Source of the DNA: Roseburia rectibacter
Lineage (GTDB): Bacteria > Bacillota > Clostridia > Lachnospirales > Lachnospiraceae
Length of the DNA stretch: 64,000 nt
Direction of reading: 5' to 3'
NCBI RefSeq assembly: GCF_014287515.2
Contig: NZ_CP092473.1
Location: 2,693,001 to 2,757,000 of the forward strand
The notes beneath the pieces were generated by a model, which did not search any database, was not told the origin of the DNA, and saw only the letters and a program-made list of their open reading frames with translations. The position numbers and the translations under genes were made by a program. Shown here piece by piece: positions 16,994-27,052 of the stretch (its first letter is position 1; the number at the start of each line of letters is the position of its first letter).

Positions 16994-18958
16994 TTATTCT
17001 GCCCGGTTCTTCTCCACGATCGTACCTGCCCTGTATGCTGCGAGCAGTTCTTCAAGATCATGGATCGACTCTTTTAAGCCTTTTCCGATATCCGTATCCG
17101 CAACTGTTTTTCTCCGTACAACCTGCTGCACGAGTACGGTGTGGGAGACAATATCGCTTCCATCCTGCACCGCTTTTTCCACCGACTCAAACGGCTCATG
17201 CGCCGCAAGCACCAGACCATACGAATTATAGATCAACGTATAGCCTGCAATTCCGGTCTTTGGCTGGTATGCTTTAGAAAAACCGCCGTCAATGATCAGA
17301 AGTTTTCCATTACATTTAACCGGTGACTCTCCTTTTTTTGCCTCCACCGGAATATGACCGTTGATAATGTGTGCCTCCGCACCTTCAAGTCCGAATTCCT
17401 CTAATATACGGTTGACCACTTCCTCTTTTTCAAGCAGCCTGTAGTATGGATTTTTCGGTTCCTGATGTGTCGTTTTATCCGCGATAAAATAACGTTCAAA
17501 CGTTGTCATCTTTGCCTTGCCAAACACCGGGGAATTCTGGTTTTCCCAGATAAACCATAAAATATCCTGTCCCTTTTTCTTTTCCTTCGGGTCGATCGCA
17601 TAATAACCTTTTCTCGCATAGCCTTCTAGCACATCATAAAGCTCTTTTCCGGTATATTCTTTTCCGAAAACATTGACTTTCGTGAACGTGCCATCCTCAT
17701 TTAACGGCACACAGCCATGATAGAGAAGATTGCCATTGTATACTTTGTAGAGGCTTCCCTGTGTATACAAAAAACGTACATGACGCTGCAGCTTTTCACA
17801 ATTTGTAAATGCCGCCACCAGACGCTCCATCACATCTGCTTCATCCTCCGAAAGGCGATATGGATCTTTCCAGTCGATTGTCGGAAAGTTGACATCCTTG
17901 AGCGGATATTCTTTTCCTTCCACACACACCGTTCCCTTTTTAATATCAATCTTGTCAAGCAGAAGCCTTTTTTCCATCTCAAATTCCGGGTGTTCTTTGA
18001 TCAGCTGTCCTTCCAGCTTAAACTGCATGATTGTGATCGCCTTGTGCATTTTTTCATCTAAAAATGCGTCATGTACATCATACTCATCTTCCCTGTAATC
18101 CAGTTTAAAACAATCACAGGAATCCTTGTCATACCATTTCATCGCAAATCTTGCCAGCGGTACAAGATTAATTCCATAACCATCCTCTAACAGATCGAGG
18201 TTGCCGTATTTTGCGGAAATGCGGATCACATTGCAGATGCACGCAGCACTTCCAGACGCTGCTCCCATCCAGTATACGTCGTGATTACCCCACTGGATAT
18301 CCACAGAATGATGCTCCATCAGCGTATCCATGATCAGATTCGGATATGGTCCCCTGTCAAAAATATCCCCGACTACATGCAGATGATCCACGACAAGACG
18401 GCGGATCAGATTACAGAACGCAGTCACAAGTTCCGCAGCCCTTCCTGTACGGATGACCGACCGGATGATTTCATTATAGTATGCTTCCTGATCAGATACT
18501 TCCTGTCTGCCGGTCAGAAGTTCCTCGATCACATAGGCAAAGTCTCTCGGCAGTGCTTTGCGCACCTTTGATCTTGTATACTTGGAAGATGCACTTTTAC
18601 AGATGCGGATCAGGCGGTACAAAGTCACCTTGTACCAGTCCTCTAAATTATCTTCCGTCTTTAAAACCTGTTCTAATTTCTGTTCCGGATAATAAATCAG
18701 TGTGGCGATTGCTTTTTTCTCCGCCGCACTGATTGCATTGCCAAATTCATCTTCTATTTTCCGCTTAATAGCACCGGAACCGTTTTTTAACACATGTAAA
18801 AACTGGTCATACTCCCCATGCACATCTGTGATAAAATGCTCCGTTGCCTTTGGCAGGCTAAGAATTGCCTGTAAATTAATGATCTCCGTTGCCGCTGTGG
18901 CAATGGTTGGATACTGGTTTGATAAACTTTTTAAATAACGCAGGTCGGTCTGCCCCAT
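16994..18958 (-). CDS. fbp: Fructose-1,6-bisphosphatase, class III
   Basis: Hydrolyses fructose-1,6-bisphosphate to fructose-6-phosphate in gluconeogenesis. This is the large Firmicutes-specific FBPase (654 residues, usual ~640-670), unrelated to the class I enzyme and built on a calcineurin-like phosphoesterase fold. Metal-binding motifs are visible: [43 protein letters not shown] and, late in the protein, [15 protein letters not shown] and [11 protein letters not shown] chose [12 protein letters not shown] at 18958, with GAGGA upstream, over an ATG 10 codons earlier. It appears to begin a transcription unit that continues into nfo. Confidence 0.96.
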   Translation of the reverse strand: MGQTDLRYLKSLSNQYPTIATAATEIINLQAILSLPKATEHFITDVHGEYDQFLHVLKNGSGAIKRKIEDEFGNAISAAEKKAIATLIYYPEQKLEQVLKTEDNLEDWYKVTLYRLIRICKSASSKYTRSKVRKALPRDFAYVIEELLTGRQEVSDQEAYYNEIIRSVIRTGRAAELVTAFCNLIRRLVVDHLHVVGDIFDRGPYPNLIMDTLMEHHSVDIQWGNHDVYWMGAASGSAACICNVIRISAKYGNLDLLEDGYGINLVPLARFAMKWYDKDSCDCFKLDYREDEYDVHDAFLDEKMHKAITIMQFKLEGQLIKEHPEFEMEKRLLLDKIDIKKGTVCVEGKEYPLKDVNFPTIDWKDPYRLSEDEADVMERLVAAFTNCEKLQRHVRFLYTQGSLYKVYNGNLLYHGCVPLNEDGTFTKVNVFGKEYTGKELYDVLEGYARKGYYAIDPKEKKKGQDILWFIWENQNSPVFGKAKMTTFERYFIADKTTHQEPKNPYYRLLEKEEVVNRILEEFGLEGAEAHIINGHIPVEAKKGESPVKCNGKLLIIDGGFSKAYQPKTGIAGYTLIYNSYGLVLAAHEPFESVEKAVQDGSDIVSHTVLVQQVVRRKTVADTDIGKGLKESIHDLEELLAAYRAGTIVEKNRAE

Positions 18959-19054
18959 AGTGTTCCTCATTTCTTTCTGCACGTTCATTTGCTGCTTTTT
19001 ATCTTAGCACAGGAAATGAACCGGGGCAACCAACGTTAATTTATTGTCAATACA

Positions 19055-19822
19055 CTACGCGATCGTAGCCTTGATCACATCCCCCATATCATAGAAACCA
19101 GCCGGTTTACCGGATAAGAATTTTGCTGCCTGAACAGCTCCTTTTGCAAATACACTTCTGGAATATGCAGTATGCTTAAACTCGATCACCTCATCAAGTC
19201 CTGCAAAGATCACTTCATGCTCTCCTACGATGCTGCCACCACGCACTGCTGAAATACCGATCTCTGTTTTTTCTCTCTTTTTACGCTCTTTGCTGCGGTC
19301 ATAAGTATAAGTATATGCATTGTCAAGTGCTTCATTCATGGAATCAGCAAGTGCAAGTGCCGTACCGCTCGGTGCATCTAATTTCTGATTATGGTGTTTT
19401 TCAACAATCTCCATATCAAAACCTGCCGGTGCTAAAATGGTTGCTGCCTGTTTTAATAATTCCATTAACATGTTGATTCCAAGGGACATGTTGGCAGATT
19501 TTAATACGGCAACTTTTTTCGATGCCTCGTCCACCTTTTTTAACTGCTCCTCAGACAGTCCTGTTGTACAGAGTACTACCGGGATCTGCTTGTCCACACT
19601 GTATACTAAAAGATCATCCACTGCCTTTGCGTTGGAAAAATCAATGATCACATCCGCTGCCACATCGCACACAGAAATATTCGGGAATACCGGATAATCG
19701 TTCTTAATGCCATCGTACAGGTCGATTCCTGCCACGATTTCAATATCTGCATCTTCCTTACAGATTCCGGTAATCACCTGTCCCATTTTTCCGTTACATC
19801 CACTCATAATTGCTCTTATCAT
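19055..19822 (-). CDS. dapB: 4-hydroxy-tetrahydrodipicolinate reductase
   Basis: Second committed step of lysine/diaminopimelate synthesis, reducing the DapA product with NAD(P)H. Residues 1-12 carry the dinucleotide-binding motif MIRAIMSGCNGKMGQ. The family signature is seen as VEKHHNQKLDAPSGTALALAD, and EIGISAVRGGSIVGEHEVIF follows. The ATG at 19822 has GAGAGG upstream; longer readings would include the intergenic hairpin and are rejected. The length of 255 residues is typical. It follows dapA by about 100 bp with an intergenic inverted repeat (19858-19893) and is probably co-transcribed from the lysine-riboswitch-controlled promoter. Confidence 0.97.
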   Translation of the reverse strand: MIRAIMSGCNGKMGQVITGICKEDADIEIVAGIDLYDGIKNDYPVFPNISVCDVAADVIIDFSNAKAVDDLLVYSVDKQIPVVLCTTGLSEEQLKKVDEASKKVAVLKSANMSLGINMLMELLKQAATILAPAGFDMEIVEKHHNQKLDAPSGTALALADSMNEALDNAYTYTYDRSKERKKREKTEIGISAVRGGSIVGEHEVIFAGLDEVIEFKHTAYSRSVFAKGAVQAAKFLSGKPAGFYDMGDVIKATIA

Positions 19823-19854
19823 ATTGTTTTTTCCTCTCTTTTCTATGTTTAAAG

Positions 19855-19893
19855 CAACACCGGAAACGCTGCCCCCAACATTTCCGGTGTTTT
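19855..19893. promoter_or_regulatory. Inverted repeat between dapA and dapB
   Basis: AACACCGGAAA and TTTCCGGTGTT form a perfect 11-bp stem around a ~14-nt loop. On the minus strand, the coding direction, no T-run follows directly, so it looks like an intercistronic processing or stabilising hairpin rather than a full terminator. A TTTTT follows on the plus strand. Confidence 0.5.
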
Positions 19894-19924
19894 TATCAAT
19901 CTGGCTGTCTGATGTTTTTATCAC

Positions 19925-20815
19925 TTACGCCAGCTTAATCCCATAATTCTTCATTACTTCCGCAAGTTTTGCTGCATTTGCATCTGTCATCTCTGTGAGT
20001 GGGGAACGAAGCGGTCCTGCTTCCATACCCATCAGATTCAGTGCTTTCTTGACCGGTATCGGGTTAACCTCTGAAAACAGTGCCTCAATGAGCGGCTGTG
20101 CCTTTAACTGGATCTCCATTGCTTTTTTCGTATCGCCATCAAAGAATGCCATACACATATCATGTACATCTTTCGGTGCAACATTTGACCATACGGAGAT
20201 CACTCCGATCGCTCCGATGGACATAAGCGGTACCACGATTCCATCCTCACCGGAATACAAATCAAGTTTTCCGTCCGTTAAATACATTGCTTTTGCTGCC
20301 TGTGCAACGTTTCCGGTTGCTTCTTTGATCGCAACGATGTTCTCCACATCACGATACAATGTTGCGGCTGTTTCTGGAAGAATATTGCATCCGGTACGGC
20401 TTGGCACATTGTACATAATAATAGGAAGTTTTACAGAATTTGCAATCTCTGTGTAGTAGCGGATCAGACCGCCCTGTGTTGCCTTATTATAATATGGAGT
20501 TACACAGAGTAATCCATCTACGCCCGCCTTTTCTGCTTTCTCAGAAAGATGGATTGCTTCTCTTGTACAGTTTGAACCGGTTCCGGCAACAACCGGGATA
20601 CGGTGTTTTGCAAACTGGACTGCGGCTTTGATCACGTCTGCATGCTCCTCTGTCGTCAATGTAGAGCTCTCACCGGTTGTACCTGCAATAATGATACAGT
20701 CCGTTCCCTGATCGATCTGATACTCGATCATTTCCTCTAATCTGTCATAATTTACTTCCTCATTGTTTTTCATTGGTGTTACGATCGCCACACCGGCTCC
20801 TTTAAAAATAGACAT
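19925..20815 (-). CDS. dapA: 4-hydroxy-tetrahydrodipicolinate synthase
   Basis: Condenses pyruvate and aspartate semialdehyde at the start of the lysine/DAP branch. It is a Schiff-base TIM-barrel aldolase. Seen: GVAIVTPMKNNEEVNYD, the IIAGTTGESSTLT loop, IIMYNVPSRTGCN with the catalytic Tyr, and IVAIKEATGNVAQ with the Schiff-base Lys. The start MSIFKGAG at 20815 has GGAGG upstream. Length is 296 residues, as expected. An L-box lysine riboswitch and terminator precede it, so expression should fall when lysine is plentiful. Aspartate semialdehyde made for this pathway is also a substrate of the carboxyspermidine dehydrogenase nearby. Confidence 0.97.
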   Translation of the reverse strand: MSIFKGAGVAIVTPMKNNEEVNYDRLEEMIEYQIDQGTDCIIIAGTTGESSTLTTEEHADVIKAAVQFAKHRIPVVAGTGSNCTREAIHLSEKAEKAGVDGLLCVTPYYNKATQGGLIRYYTEIANSVKLPIIMYNVPSRTGCNILPETAATLYRDVENIVAIKEATGNVAQAAKAMYLTDGKLDLYSGEDGIVVPLMSIGAIGVISVWSNVAPKDVHDMCMAFFDGDTKKAMEIQLKAQPLIEALFSEVNPIPVKKALNLMGMEAGPLRSPLTEMTDANAAKLAEVMKNYGIKLA

Positions 20816-20915
20816 ACTAACAATCCTCCTGCTTCCTGTATTATGATACGTTAGGATACACTGCTTTGTGCACACGGTATTTTATTTATTCATAGGACAT
20901 AATTTCCCTTTGAAT

Positions 20916-20946
20916 TAAAAAAACCGACTCTGATGAGCCGGTTCGT
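20916..20946 (-). terminator. Riboswitch expression-platform terminator before dapA
   Basis: AACCGGCTC and GAGTCGGTT pair and are followed on the minus strand by a run of seven T. It lies between the lysine aptamer and dapA, as expected for a transcription-termination platform. Confidence 0.85.
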
Positions 20947-20977
20947 AAATTCTAATCATATGTATTACTCAGTATAT

Positions 20978-21166
20978 GTCGAATCCGATAGCGCCCCATC
21001 TTTCTGCTTTACAGCTTAAGATGACAGTCATAAGGCTCTTTACCTTATGCCCAGGAACATATCTGCAGCAAATATACTCCTTCGGCGTCCTTTCCTTTCA
21101 TTTTCCATCCACTGTCTCTGCCACATCCGTAAAAACTACTCTTAAAGCACGCAACCTCTATCAAGC
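20978..21166 (-). ncRNA. Lysine riboswitch (L box)
   Basis: On the minus strand the core segments appear in the right order: ATAGAGGTTGCG, AAGAGTAG, GGACGCCGAAGGAGT, CCTGGGC, GACTGTC and GGGGCGCTATC. These correspond to the conserved junction nucleotides of the L-box aptamer. The aptamer is followed by a terminator (20916-20946) and then dapA, giving control by lysine-induced termination. Conservation was judged by eye; a covariance-model search would settle exact borders. Confidence 0.9.
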
Positions 21167-21184
21167 AATATGTATCTTTTAGCA

Positions 21185-21213
21185 ATCATAGCACCATCTA
21201 TTTCTACTGTCAA
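21185..21213 (-). promoter_or_regulatory. Sigma-A promoter for the lysine riboswitch/dapA
   Basis: TTGACA (21213-21208) and TATGAT (21190-21185) are 17 bp apart on the minus strand, ending about 20 bp before the aptamer. The TGA stop of the upstream ssb-like gene lies inside the TTGACA. Confidence 0.75.
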
Positions 21214-21845
21214 TCCAATTCCTCTAAAAAATCAATTTTGCTGACGGACACCTCATAGGCGACTCTCTTTTCCGTCTGCGTCTCCGACAGTTTTTTAACA
21301 TATTCCCTGCTCTGTATCCTGCCCCAGATCTGCACATGTCCGCCTACATCAAATCCGGATGCAAATCTCGCATTTCTGCCCCAGCAGATACATGGGATAT
21401 AATCTGATTTTCCGTAGGAGCGGTTGACTGCGATCAAAAGATCTGCGATCTCTCTTCCAAGCGGCGTTTTCCGGTAAATCGGTTCCTTACATACATAACC
21501 ATCCAGAAAGATCTGGTTGCTTTTCACGTCATCATCGATCTCATCTAAAAATTCCAGTTCTCTCACGAACACAGAAAGCACCAGCCTGTTTTTCTTTTCC
21601 TCGTGCCTGTTAAATGAACGGAACTGCCCTGTCACATAAATATTCTGTCCGACCATATCTTCATTGACATCAATCAGCCGCTCTGAAACCATAAGTGGTA
21701 TATAATCCATATAATTGCTGAGACGGTTGACTGCCACATCGACCATATAAAATCCCTCTCCGTACACTTCGTGACTGAACCGGAAATCTGATACGATCTC
21801 CCCCACGATTGACACCTGGTTGTTTTCAAACATTTTATCTGCCAT
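21210..21845 (-). CDS. Single-stranded DNA-binding protein-like, two OB folds
   Basis: A 211-residue protein with two successive OB-fold, SSB-like halves. Residues ~8-100 (NNQVSIVGEIVSDFRFSHEV through FVRELEFLDE) and ~108-211 (NQIFLDGYVCKEPIYRKTP, then DLLIAVNRSYGKSDYIPCIC, WGRNARFASGFDVGGHVQIW and SKIDFLEELD) each show SSB strand patterns. Only the second half keeps the canonical LAVNR..YIPCICWG pattern. The acidic C-terminal tail of canonical SSB is missing, so this is likely an accessory Lachnospiraceae SSB paralogue rather than the replicative one. The ATG at 21845 has AAGGGAG upstream. It diverges from typA. Confidence 0.75.
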   Translation of the reverse strand: MADKMFENNQVSIVGEIVSDFRFSHEVYGEGFYMVDVAVNRLSNYMDYIPLMVSERLIDVNEDMVGQNIYVTGQFRSFNRHEEKKNRLVLSVFVRELEFLDEIDDDVKSNQIFLDGYVCKEPIYRKTPLGREIADLLIAVNRSYGKSDYIPCICWGRNARFASGFDVGGHVQIWGRIQSREYVKKLSETQTEKRVAYEVSVSKIDFLEELD

Positions 21846-22028
21846 GAATTTTCTCCCTTCCTTACGGCCATACACCTGTATTTTTTGTACTTTTTTTACC
21901 GTTTCTTTCTCGTATGACCTGCCTGACATATTATTTTTACCATGTATCACATTCAAATTTTCATGGAACATGTCGATAAGAAAACGAATGTAATGACAAC
22001 TTTTGTCAGGTTTTTGTTGAAAAAAATC

Positions 22029-22056
22029 TTGCAGAATCCCATAAATATGATAAAAT
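22029..22056 (+). promoter_or_regulatory. Probable promoter of typA
   Basis: TTGCAG (22029-22034) and TAAAAT (22051-22056) are 16 bp apart on the plus strand, about 70 bp before the typA start. They lie in the ~280-bp divergent region shared with the SSB-like gene. Confidence 0.5.
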
Positions 22057-22124
22057 GTATAGGTTGGTTTTTTAACCTTATGTTACAGTTAATTCATTTC
22101 ACACAGGAAAGAGAGATTTTGTAT

Positions 22125-23963
22125 ATGAAAATGAAACGTGAAGATGTCCGTAATATTGCCATTATCGCACACGTTGACCATGGTAAGACAACACTGGTCG
22201 ATGAGCTGTTAAAGCAGAGCGGCGTATTCCGCGCGAATCAGGAAGTTCAGGAACGTGTCATGGACTCTAATGATATCGAGAGAGAACGTGGTATCACGAT
22301 CCTTTCAAAAAACACTGCCATTACCTATAAAGGCGTAAAGATCAATGTCATTGATACTCCTGGTCATGCAGACTTCGGTGGTGAGGTTGAGCGTGTCCTT
22401 AAAATGGTAAACGGTGTTATTCTTGTCGTTGACGCATTCGAGGGTGTTATGCCTCAGACGAAATTCGTACTGATGAAAGCGTTAGAGCTTTCTCTTCCGG
22501 TTATCGTATGTTTAAATAAAGTAGACCGTCCGGAAGCCCGCCCGAACGAAGTTGTCGATGAAGTGCTTGAATTATTCATGGACTTAGATGCTTCCGACGA
22601 ACAATTAGACTGTCCATTCCTTTTTGCATCCGCAAGAGACGGTTACGCAGTACGCGAGATCGGTGATCTTGTAAATAACAAAAAAGATATGACACCTCTG
22701 TTTGAGACGATCATTGATTATATTCCTGCTCCGGAGGGTGACCCGGATGCAAACACACAGGTACTCATCAGTACGATCGATTACAATGAGTACGTTGGAC
22801 GTATCGGTATCGGTAAAGTCGACAACGGCTGCTTAAAGGTAAATCAGGAAGCTGTTGTAGTAAACCATCATGAACCGGACAAACAGAAAAAAGTCCGCAT
22901 CAGCAAATTATATGAATTTGACGGTTTAAATAAAGTAGATGTTGCAGAGGCAAAAATCGGATCGATCGTTGCGATTTCCGGTATCGCTGATATCCATATC
23001 GGAGATACGATCTGTGCTCCGGAAAATCCGGTTGCGATCCCGTTCCAGAAAATTTCCGAGCCGACACTTTCCATGAACTTTATGGTAAATGACAGTCCGC
23101 TCGCCGGACAGGAAGGAAAATTCATCACTTCCCGTCATTTAAGAGACCGTCTGTTCAAAGAGTTAAATACCGATGTTTCTCTGCGGGTAGAGGAAACAGA
23201 GAGCCCGGACTGCTACAAAGTATCCGGCCGTGGTGAGCTTCACTTATCCGTATTAGTTGAGAACATGCGCCGTGAAGGATATGAATTTGCAGTCAGCAAG
23301 GCTGAGGTTTTATATCACACAGACGAAAATGGTAAAAAGACAGAGCCTATGGAGATCGCTTATGTCGATGTTCCGGATGAATTTACCGGTACAGTTATCG
23401 ATAAGTTAAGCCAGCGTAAAGGTGAGCTTGTCAACATGAAACCGATCACCGGTGGTTATACCCGTCTTGAGTTTAACATTCCATCCCGCGGTCTCATCGG
23501 TTACCGTGGAGATTTCATGACTGATACAAAGGGAAATGGTATCATCAATACTATTTTCAATGGCTATGCTCCATACCGTGGAGAGATCGCTTACCGTAAA
23601 CTTGGTTCCCTGATCGCATTTGAGTCCGGTGAATCTGTAACCTATGGTCTTTTCTCCGCCCAGGACCGTGGTACCTTATTTATCGGACCGGGTGAAAAAG
23701 TTTATGCCGGTATGGTAATCGGTTCCTGTGCAAGAGCCGAGGATATCGAACTTAACGTTTGTAAAAAGAAACATCTTACAAACACACGTTCTTCTTCCGC
23801 TGACGAGGCTCTGACATTGGTTCCTCCAAAAGTTTTAAGTTTAGAGCAGGCACTTGATTTTATTGATGTCGATGAGCTTCTCGAAGTAACACCGGAGAGT
23901 CTTCGTATCCGTAAACGTATCTTAGACCCGACACTTCGTAAACGTGCTAATATGAAAAAATAG
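22125..23963 (+). CDS. typA: Ribosome-associated GTPase TypA/BipA
   Basis: A translational GTPase related to EF-G that supports ribosome assembly and stress growth, especially in the cold. GTPase motifs: AHVDHGKTTLVDELL (G1), ERGITILSKNTA (G2), DTPGHADFGGEVERV (G3), CLNKVDRPEARP (G4) and FASARDGYA (G5). These are followed by EF-G domain II/III/V-like segments and the BipA-specific C-terminal domain with LRIRKRILD. The start at 22125 (MKMKREDVRN) has a purine-rich GGAAAGAGAGA upstream; translation from further upstream codons would add an unrelated extension. Length is 612 residues, as in other Firmicutes. Confidence 0.96.
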   Translation: MKMKREDVRNIAIIAHVDHGKTTLVDELLKQSGVFRANQEVQERVMDSNDIERERGITILSKNTAITYKGVKINVIDTPGHADFGGEVERVLKMVNGVILVVDAFEGVMPQTKFVLMKALELSLPVIVCLNKVDRPEARPNEVVDEVLELFMDLDASDEQLDCPFLFASARDGYAVREIGDLVNNKKDMTPLFETIIDYIPAPEGDPDANTQVLISTIDYNEYVGRIGIGKVDNGCLKVNQEAVVVNHHEPDKQKKVRISKLYEFDGLNKVDVAEAKIGSIVAISGIADIHIGDTICAPENPVAIPFQKISEPTLSMNFMVNDSPLAGQEGKFITSRHLRDRLFKELNTDVSLRVEETESPDCYKVSGRGELHLSVLVENMRREGYEFAVSKAEVLYHTDENGKKTEPMEIAYVDVPDEFTGTVIDKLSQRKGELVNMKPITGGYTRLEFNIPSRGLIGYRGDFMTDTKGNGIINTIFNGYAPYRGEIAYRKLGSLIAFESGESVTYGLFSAQDRGTLFIGPGEKVYAGMVIGSCARAEDIELNVCKKKHLTNTRSSSADEALTLVPPKVLSLEQALDFIDVDELLEVTPESLRIRKRILDPTLRKRANMKK

Positions 23964-23984
23964 TCATTCTACTATCATGAATAA

Positions 23985-24029
23985 CAAAAAAGATGATCCG
24001 CACTGTCACCGTTACGGATCATCTTTTTT
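23985..24029. terminator. Bidirectional terminator between typA and the GGDEF gene
   Basis: AAAAAAGATGATCCG and CGGATCATCTTTTTT flank a 14-nt loop, with A-run and T-run suitable for both strands. The right arm encodes the last codons and stop of the converging GGDEF gene (MKKDDP). Confidence 0.9.
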
Positions 24030-25688
24030 CATTCCGGCATCATAAAATGCCCTGCTGTTCTTTCCGTTTTTCTTTACCTCATACATAGCATGATCTGCCG
24101 CCGCGATCACTTCTGTACTGTTCTTTCCATCTTTCGGATAAATTGCAATCCCGATACTGGATGCCAGATACTGCTCACCACCGGCAATCTGATATGGTAT
24201 TTTAAATGTATCTAAAATCTTCATCGCATAGGTATCTATGACTTCTGTCTGACCGCTTGCCACAATCGCGACAAATTCATCCCCCGCCAGCCTGTAAACC
24301 TCAAATACATCATCTACAAGTGTACCAGCACGCACTGCCATTTCCTTAAGTACCGCATCTCCTTCATTGTGTCCGTAGACATCATTGATCCGCTTAAAAT
24401 TGTCCATATCAAACATGATCAGACCAAATGGTTTTCCTTCCCTGATCCGGTACTGCAGCTCCTCCATGAACACACGACGGTTTAAAAGCGATGTCAGTGC
24501 ATCATAACGCGCCATAAAATTCAGCTTTTTATTGAGTGAACTGATTGTTTCATTTACCTTTCTTTTATGCATATTATCCCGCACAAGCCAGATAATGGAT
24601 AAAAGCAGTATCACACCAATCACAGATGTAACACGGATTACTTTTCCATATTGTTCCATAAATGTCTCTTTATGATTGATAATTTTTGCATTATCCGGCA
24701 GCATACTGCGTGATATATCAAAGCGCTTCATAACATTTTCATCAAAACAATATATCATCGGTGAGTCCTGCACCACAGCCATACTTTCACAGACTCCGCC
24801 ATCCAGAATTTTTGATGCCATCTGCCCGGCAATCTCCCCCATCTTTTCATGTGAGACGATCTTTCCGCCAAGCAATCCCTGTCCCATACCGATTGCAATT
24901 CCGGAAAACACCGGAATACGGGCACGGCTGCTTAACATCTGCACAGATTCTGCTGATGCATATACATTTCCATCCTTATCATTACTGCACAAAATATATA
25001 ACAGAATCGAGCTTTGATCCAAAGACTCTACACGCCCGATCAGATCTTTTTGTGAAAGTTCTGATGCATTAATATCATGAAATTCCAGATCAGGAAAAGA
25101 ATCCTGACAAGAATAAAATTCTTTTCTTGCACTGAGTCCTGTTACTGTATTATCAACAATTGCCACGATACGCGTAGCCTGGGGACATATTTTTTTTGCA
25201 AGTTTTATGGTATCTTCATAGGTCTGGTTTTCTATCACACCTGTAACATCCGGTTCCTGATTCAGCTCCAATGCTTTTTCTGAATTATTGACACCCTCAA
25301 AAACAATCGGCGTATCTCCAAATAATTTTTTCCGGTACGCAAGTGCAAAATTAAACGCGGCATCATCTCCCACTATAACCACATCATAAGCCGGAACCTG
25401 ACTCAGATAATAACTCAGGCTTTTGTAAAACAGATGTACATTTTCCGCTGTATCAACGTTTTTTGTATCCATAAACTTATAGTCAATCGTCACTTCATCC
25501 CCAAGTGCCCGCCTGATTCCCTCAACCTGTTGCGGAATCGTCTCCCATGCATAGGAATAAGAACTGATAAACAACACACGTCCCCGCTCTTTTTCTTTTG
25601 CATGAACCGGAGAACTTATGCCTGAACACAGCAGCACAAAAAGAATCGCTGCTATCATGCAGCTTTTTTTTATTTTATTTTTTTTCAT
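24012..25688 (-). CDS. Membrane diguanylate cyclase with ABC-substrate-binding-like sensor
   Basis: A 558-residue sensor-cyclase. A signal peptide (~1-30) is followed by an extracytoplasmic ABC_sub_bind (PF04392)-like domain (about 38-330: RVLFISSYSYAWETIPQQ, GDDAAFNFALAYRKKLFGD, VIENQTYEDTIKLA). A single transmembrane helix lies near 352-370, then a GGDEF domain with YDALTSLLNRRVF, MFDMDNFKRINDVYGHNEGD and a signature reading AGDEF. First-position Ala is common in active cyclases. The inhibitory RxxD site is not seen at its usual position. It probably makes cyclic-di-GMP in response to an external small molecule. The start has GGGGGA upstream. Confidence 0.9.
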   Translation of the reverse strand: MKKNKIKKSCMIAAILFVLLCSGISSPVHAKEKERGRVLFISSYSYAWETIPQQVEGIRRALGDEVTIDYKFMDTKNVDTAENVHLFYKSLSYYLSQVPAYDVVIVGDDAAFNFALAYRKKLFGDTPIVFEGVNNSEKALELNQEPDVTGVIENQTYEDTIKLAKKICPQATRIVAIVDNTVTGLSARKEFYSCQDSFPDLEFHDINASELSQKDLIGRVESLDQSSILLYILCSNDKDGNVYASAESVQMLSSRARIPVFSGIAIGMGQGLLGGKIVSHEKMGEIAGQMASKILDGGVCESMAVVQDSPMIYCFDENVMKRFDISRSMLPDNAKIINHKETFMEQYGKVIRVTSVIGVILLLSIIWLVRDNMHKRKVNETISSLNKKLNFMARYDALTSLLNRRVFMEELQYRIREGKPFGLIMFDMDNFKRINDVYGHNEGDAVLKEMAVRAGTLVDDVFEVYRLAGDEFVAIVASGQTEVIDTYAMKILDTFKIPYQIAGGEQYLASSIGIAIYPKDGKNSTEVIAAADHAMYEVKKNGKNSRAFYDAGMKKDDP

Positions 25689-25849
25689 TTGTATCCCCCA
25701 TTTTGTGCAGCATCTCTTTATTTTTATAATTTTATGTTCCGCCCGGCAATACTCCGCAATCCCGTAATGCCTGCTTTCTTTAAGCTTACTCTAAATTTTC
25801 CACCCAATTATGAAAAAAGTCAATACAATATGTCATTTTCATCAAAAAA

Positions 25850-26932
25850 TTACCTATTTTTATTATTTTTTCTTTCACTTTGCACATTTTCACCCTGTGT
25901 AATTTCTTTCATATCAAAAGTCCGTTTCCATTCCTTTGTGCCTTCCACTTTATGTACCTCGGAACGGTTTTTATACAAAAAACGCGTCAGATTATAACAG
26001 TCCACCCATATCTCATGACCATTCTCTCTCCACTCCTCATCAAAGATCAGTTCTAATCCATAATGAAGATGCACGGTATCGATATTGTTAACATTTTCCT
26101 TTGTACTGTAGCCGGTGTGCCCCATATAACCGATCACATCCCCCGCTGTCACAAAATCTCCTTCTTTCAGCTTTGCCTGATAGGGATAATCCTGCCGCAG
26201 ATGTGCATAGTAATAGTAACGTTTTTTATCCAGGCTGCGGATTCCCACCCTCCAGCCTCCGTACTGGTTCCAGCCGAGTGCCTCCACATATCCCGACTCA
26301 ATACAGATCACCGGCGTTCCGATCTGTCCCATCATGTCATGCCCTAAATGCTGCCTTTTATATCCATAGCTTCTTGATACACCAAAATCATCATAATCGC
26401 TGTATGGAAATCCTTTTGCGATCGGTGAAAATGCCTTCAGTCCATATTTTTTCACATAAGGGCCGCCTTCGCTCTCCTGTATCTCATAATCACCGACCAG
26501 ACCTCCCAGTACCGCAGAATATGCCTCTTTATAATAGGAAAAATACTTAAGCTGCTCTGCCGCCTCATCAAATGTCAGTTCTTTTTTCTTCACCTTTTCT
26601 GCTGCCTGATTCAGCTCCGACACTGCGGATGTACCAAACTCCCCGCCATTTTTAGCTGCCACATAGGAAAGCAGATCGATCCAGTCAATATGTATCTCTT
26701 TTCCATATGTTCCCACATCATATTCATATGCCTTGCACAATGCCTCGTAGGATACATTAAAATCTACCCAGCGGATCGTCCCATCCGATGTTGCAGCGAC
26801 CGCATTTTCTCCTGCTCCGGCTGTATTTTTACATAAAATAAAAGCAGCCACAAGAAGGATGGCTCCCTCTAAAATAATGGCTGCTCTTACTCTCTGACAC
26901 CAGGTTTTCTTTCCGATCGACGTCATATGCAT
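25850..26932 (-). CDS. M23-family (LytM) peptidase, membrane-anchored
   Basis: A probable peptidoglycan endopeptidase or LytM-domain regulator of 360 residues. One N-terminal transmembrane helix (~16-34, AAIILEGAILLVAAFIL) puts the rest outside the membrane. A ~110-residue helical region precedes the LytM domain, whose zinc motifs are visible as HLGHDMMG (HxxxD) and the later VHLHYGLEL (HxH). All the usual ligands are present, so it may be catalytic. The start was taken at 26932, where GGAGG is 9 nt upstream; the run of ATGs there leaves several alternatives within 10 codons. It lies between the cyclase and Fur-type genes and shares no obvious operon partner. Confidence 0.88.
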   Translation of the reverse strand: MHMTSIGKKTWCQRVRAAIILEGAILLVAAFILCKNTAGAGENAVAATSDGTIRWVDFNVSYEALCKAYEYDVGTYGKEIHIDWIDLLSYVAAKNGGEFGTSAVSELNQAAEKVKKKELTFDEAAEQLKYFSYYKEAYSAVLGGLVGDYEIQESEGGPYVKKYGLKAFSPIAKGFPYSDYDDFGVSRSYGYKRQHLGHDMMGQIGTPVICIESGYVEALGWNQYGGWRVGIRSLDKKRYYYYAHLRQDYPYQAKLKEGDFVTAGDVIGYMGHTGYSTKENVNNIDTVHLHYGLELIFDEEWRENGHEIWVDCYNLTRFLYKNRSEVHKVEGTKEWKRTFDMKEITQGENVQSERKNNKNR

Positions 26933-27052
26933 GATGATCATCCTCCCCCGCCATTCTTTTTCATTATATGAATACAGCAGGAGGAATATCATATTTTTCG
27001 TTATAACATATCTTTATTTTTACGACAGATTCCAAAAATCATTCCTGATATT

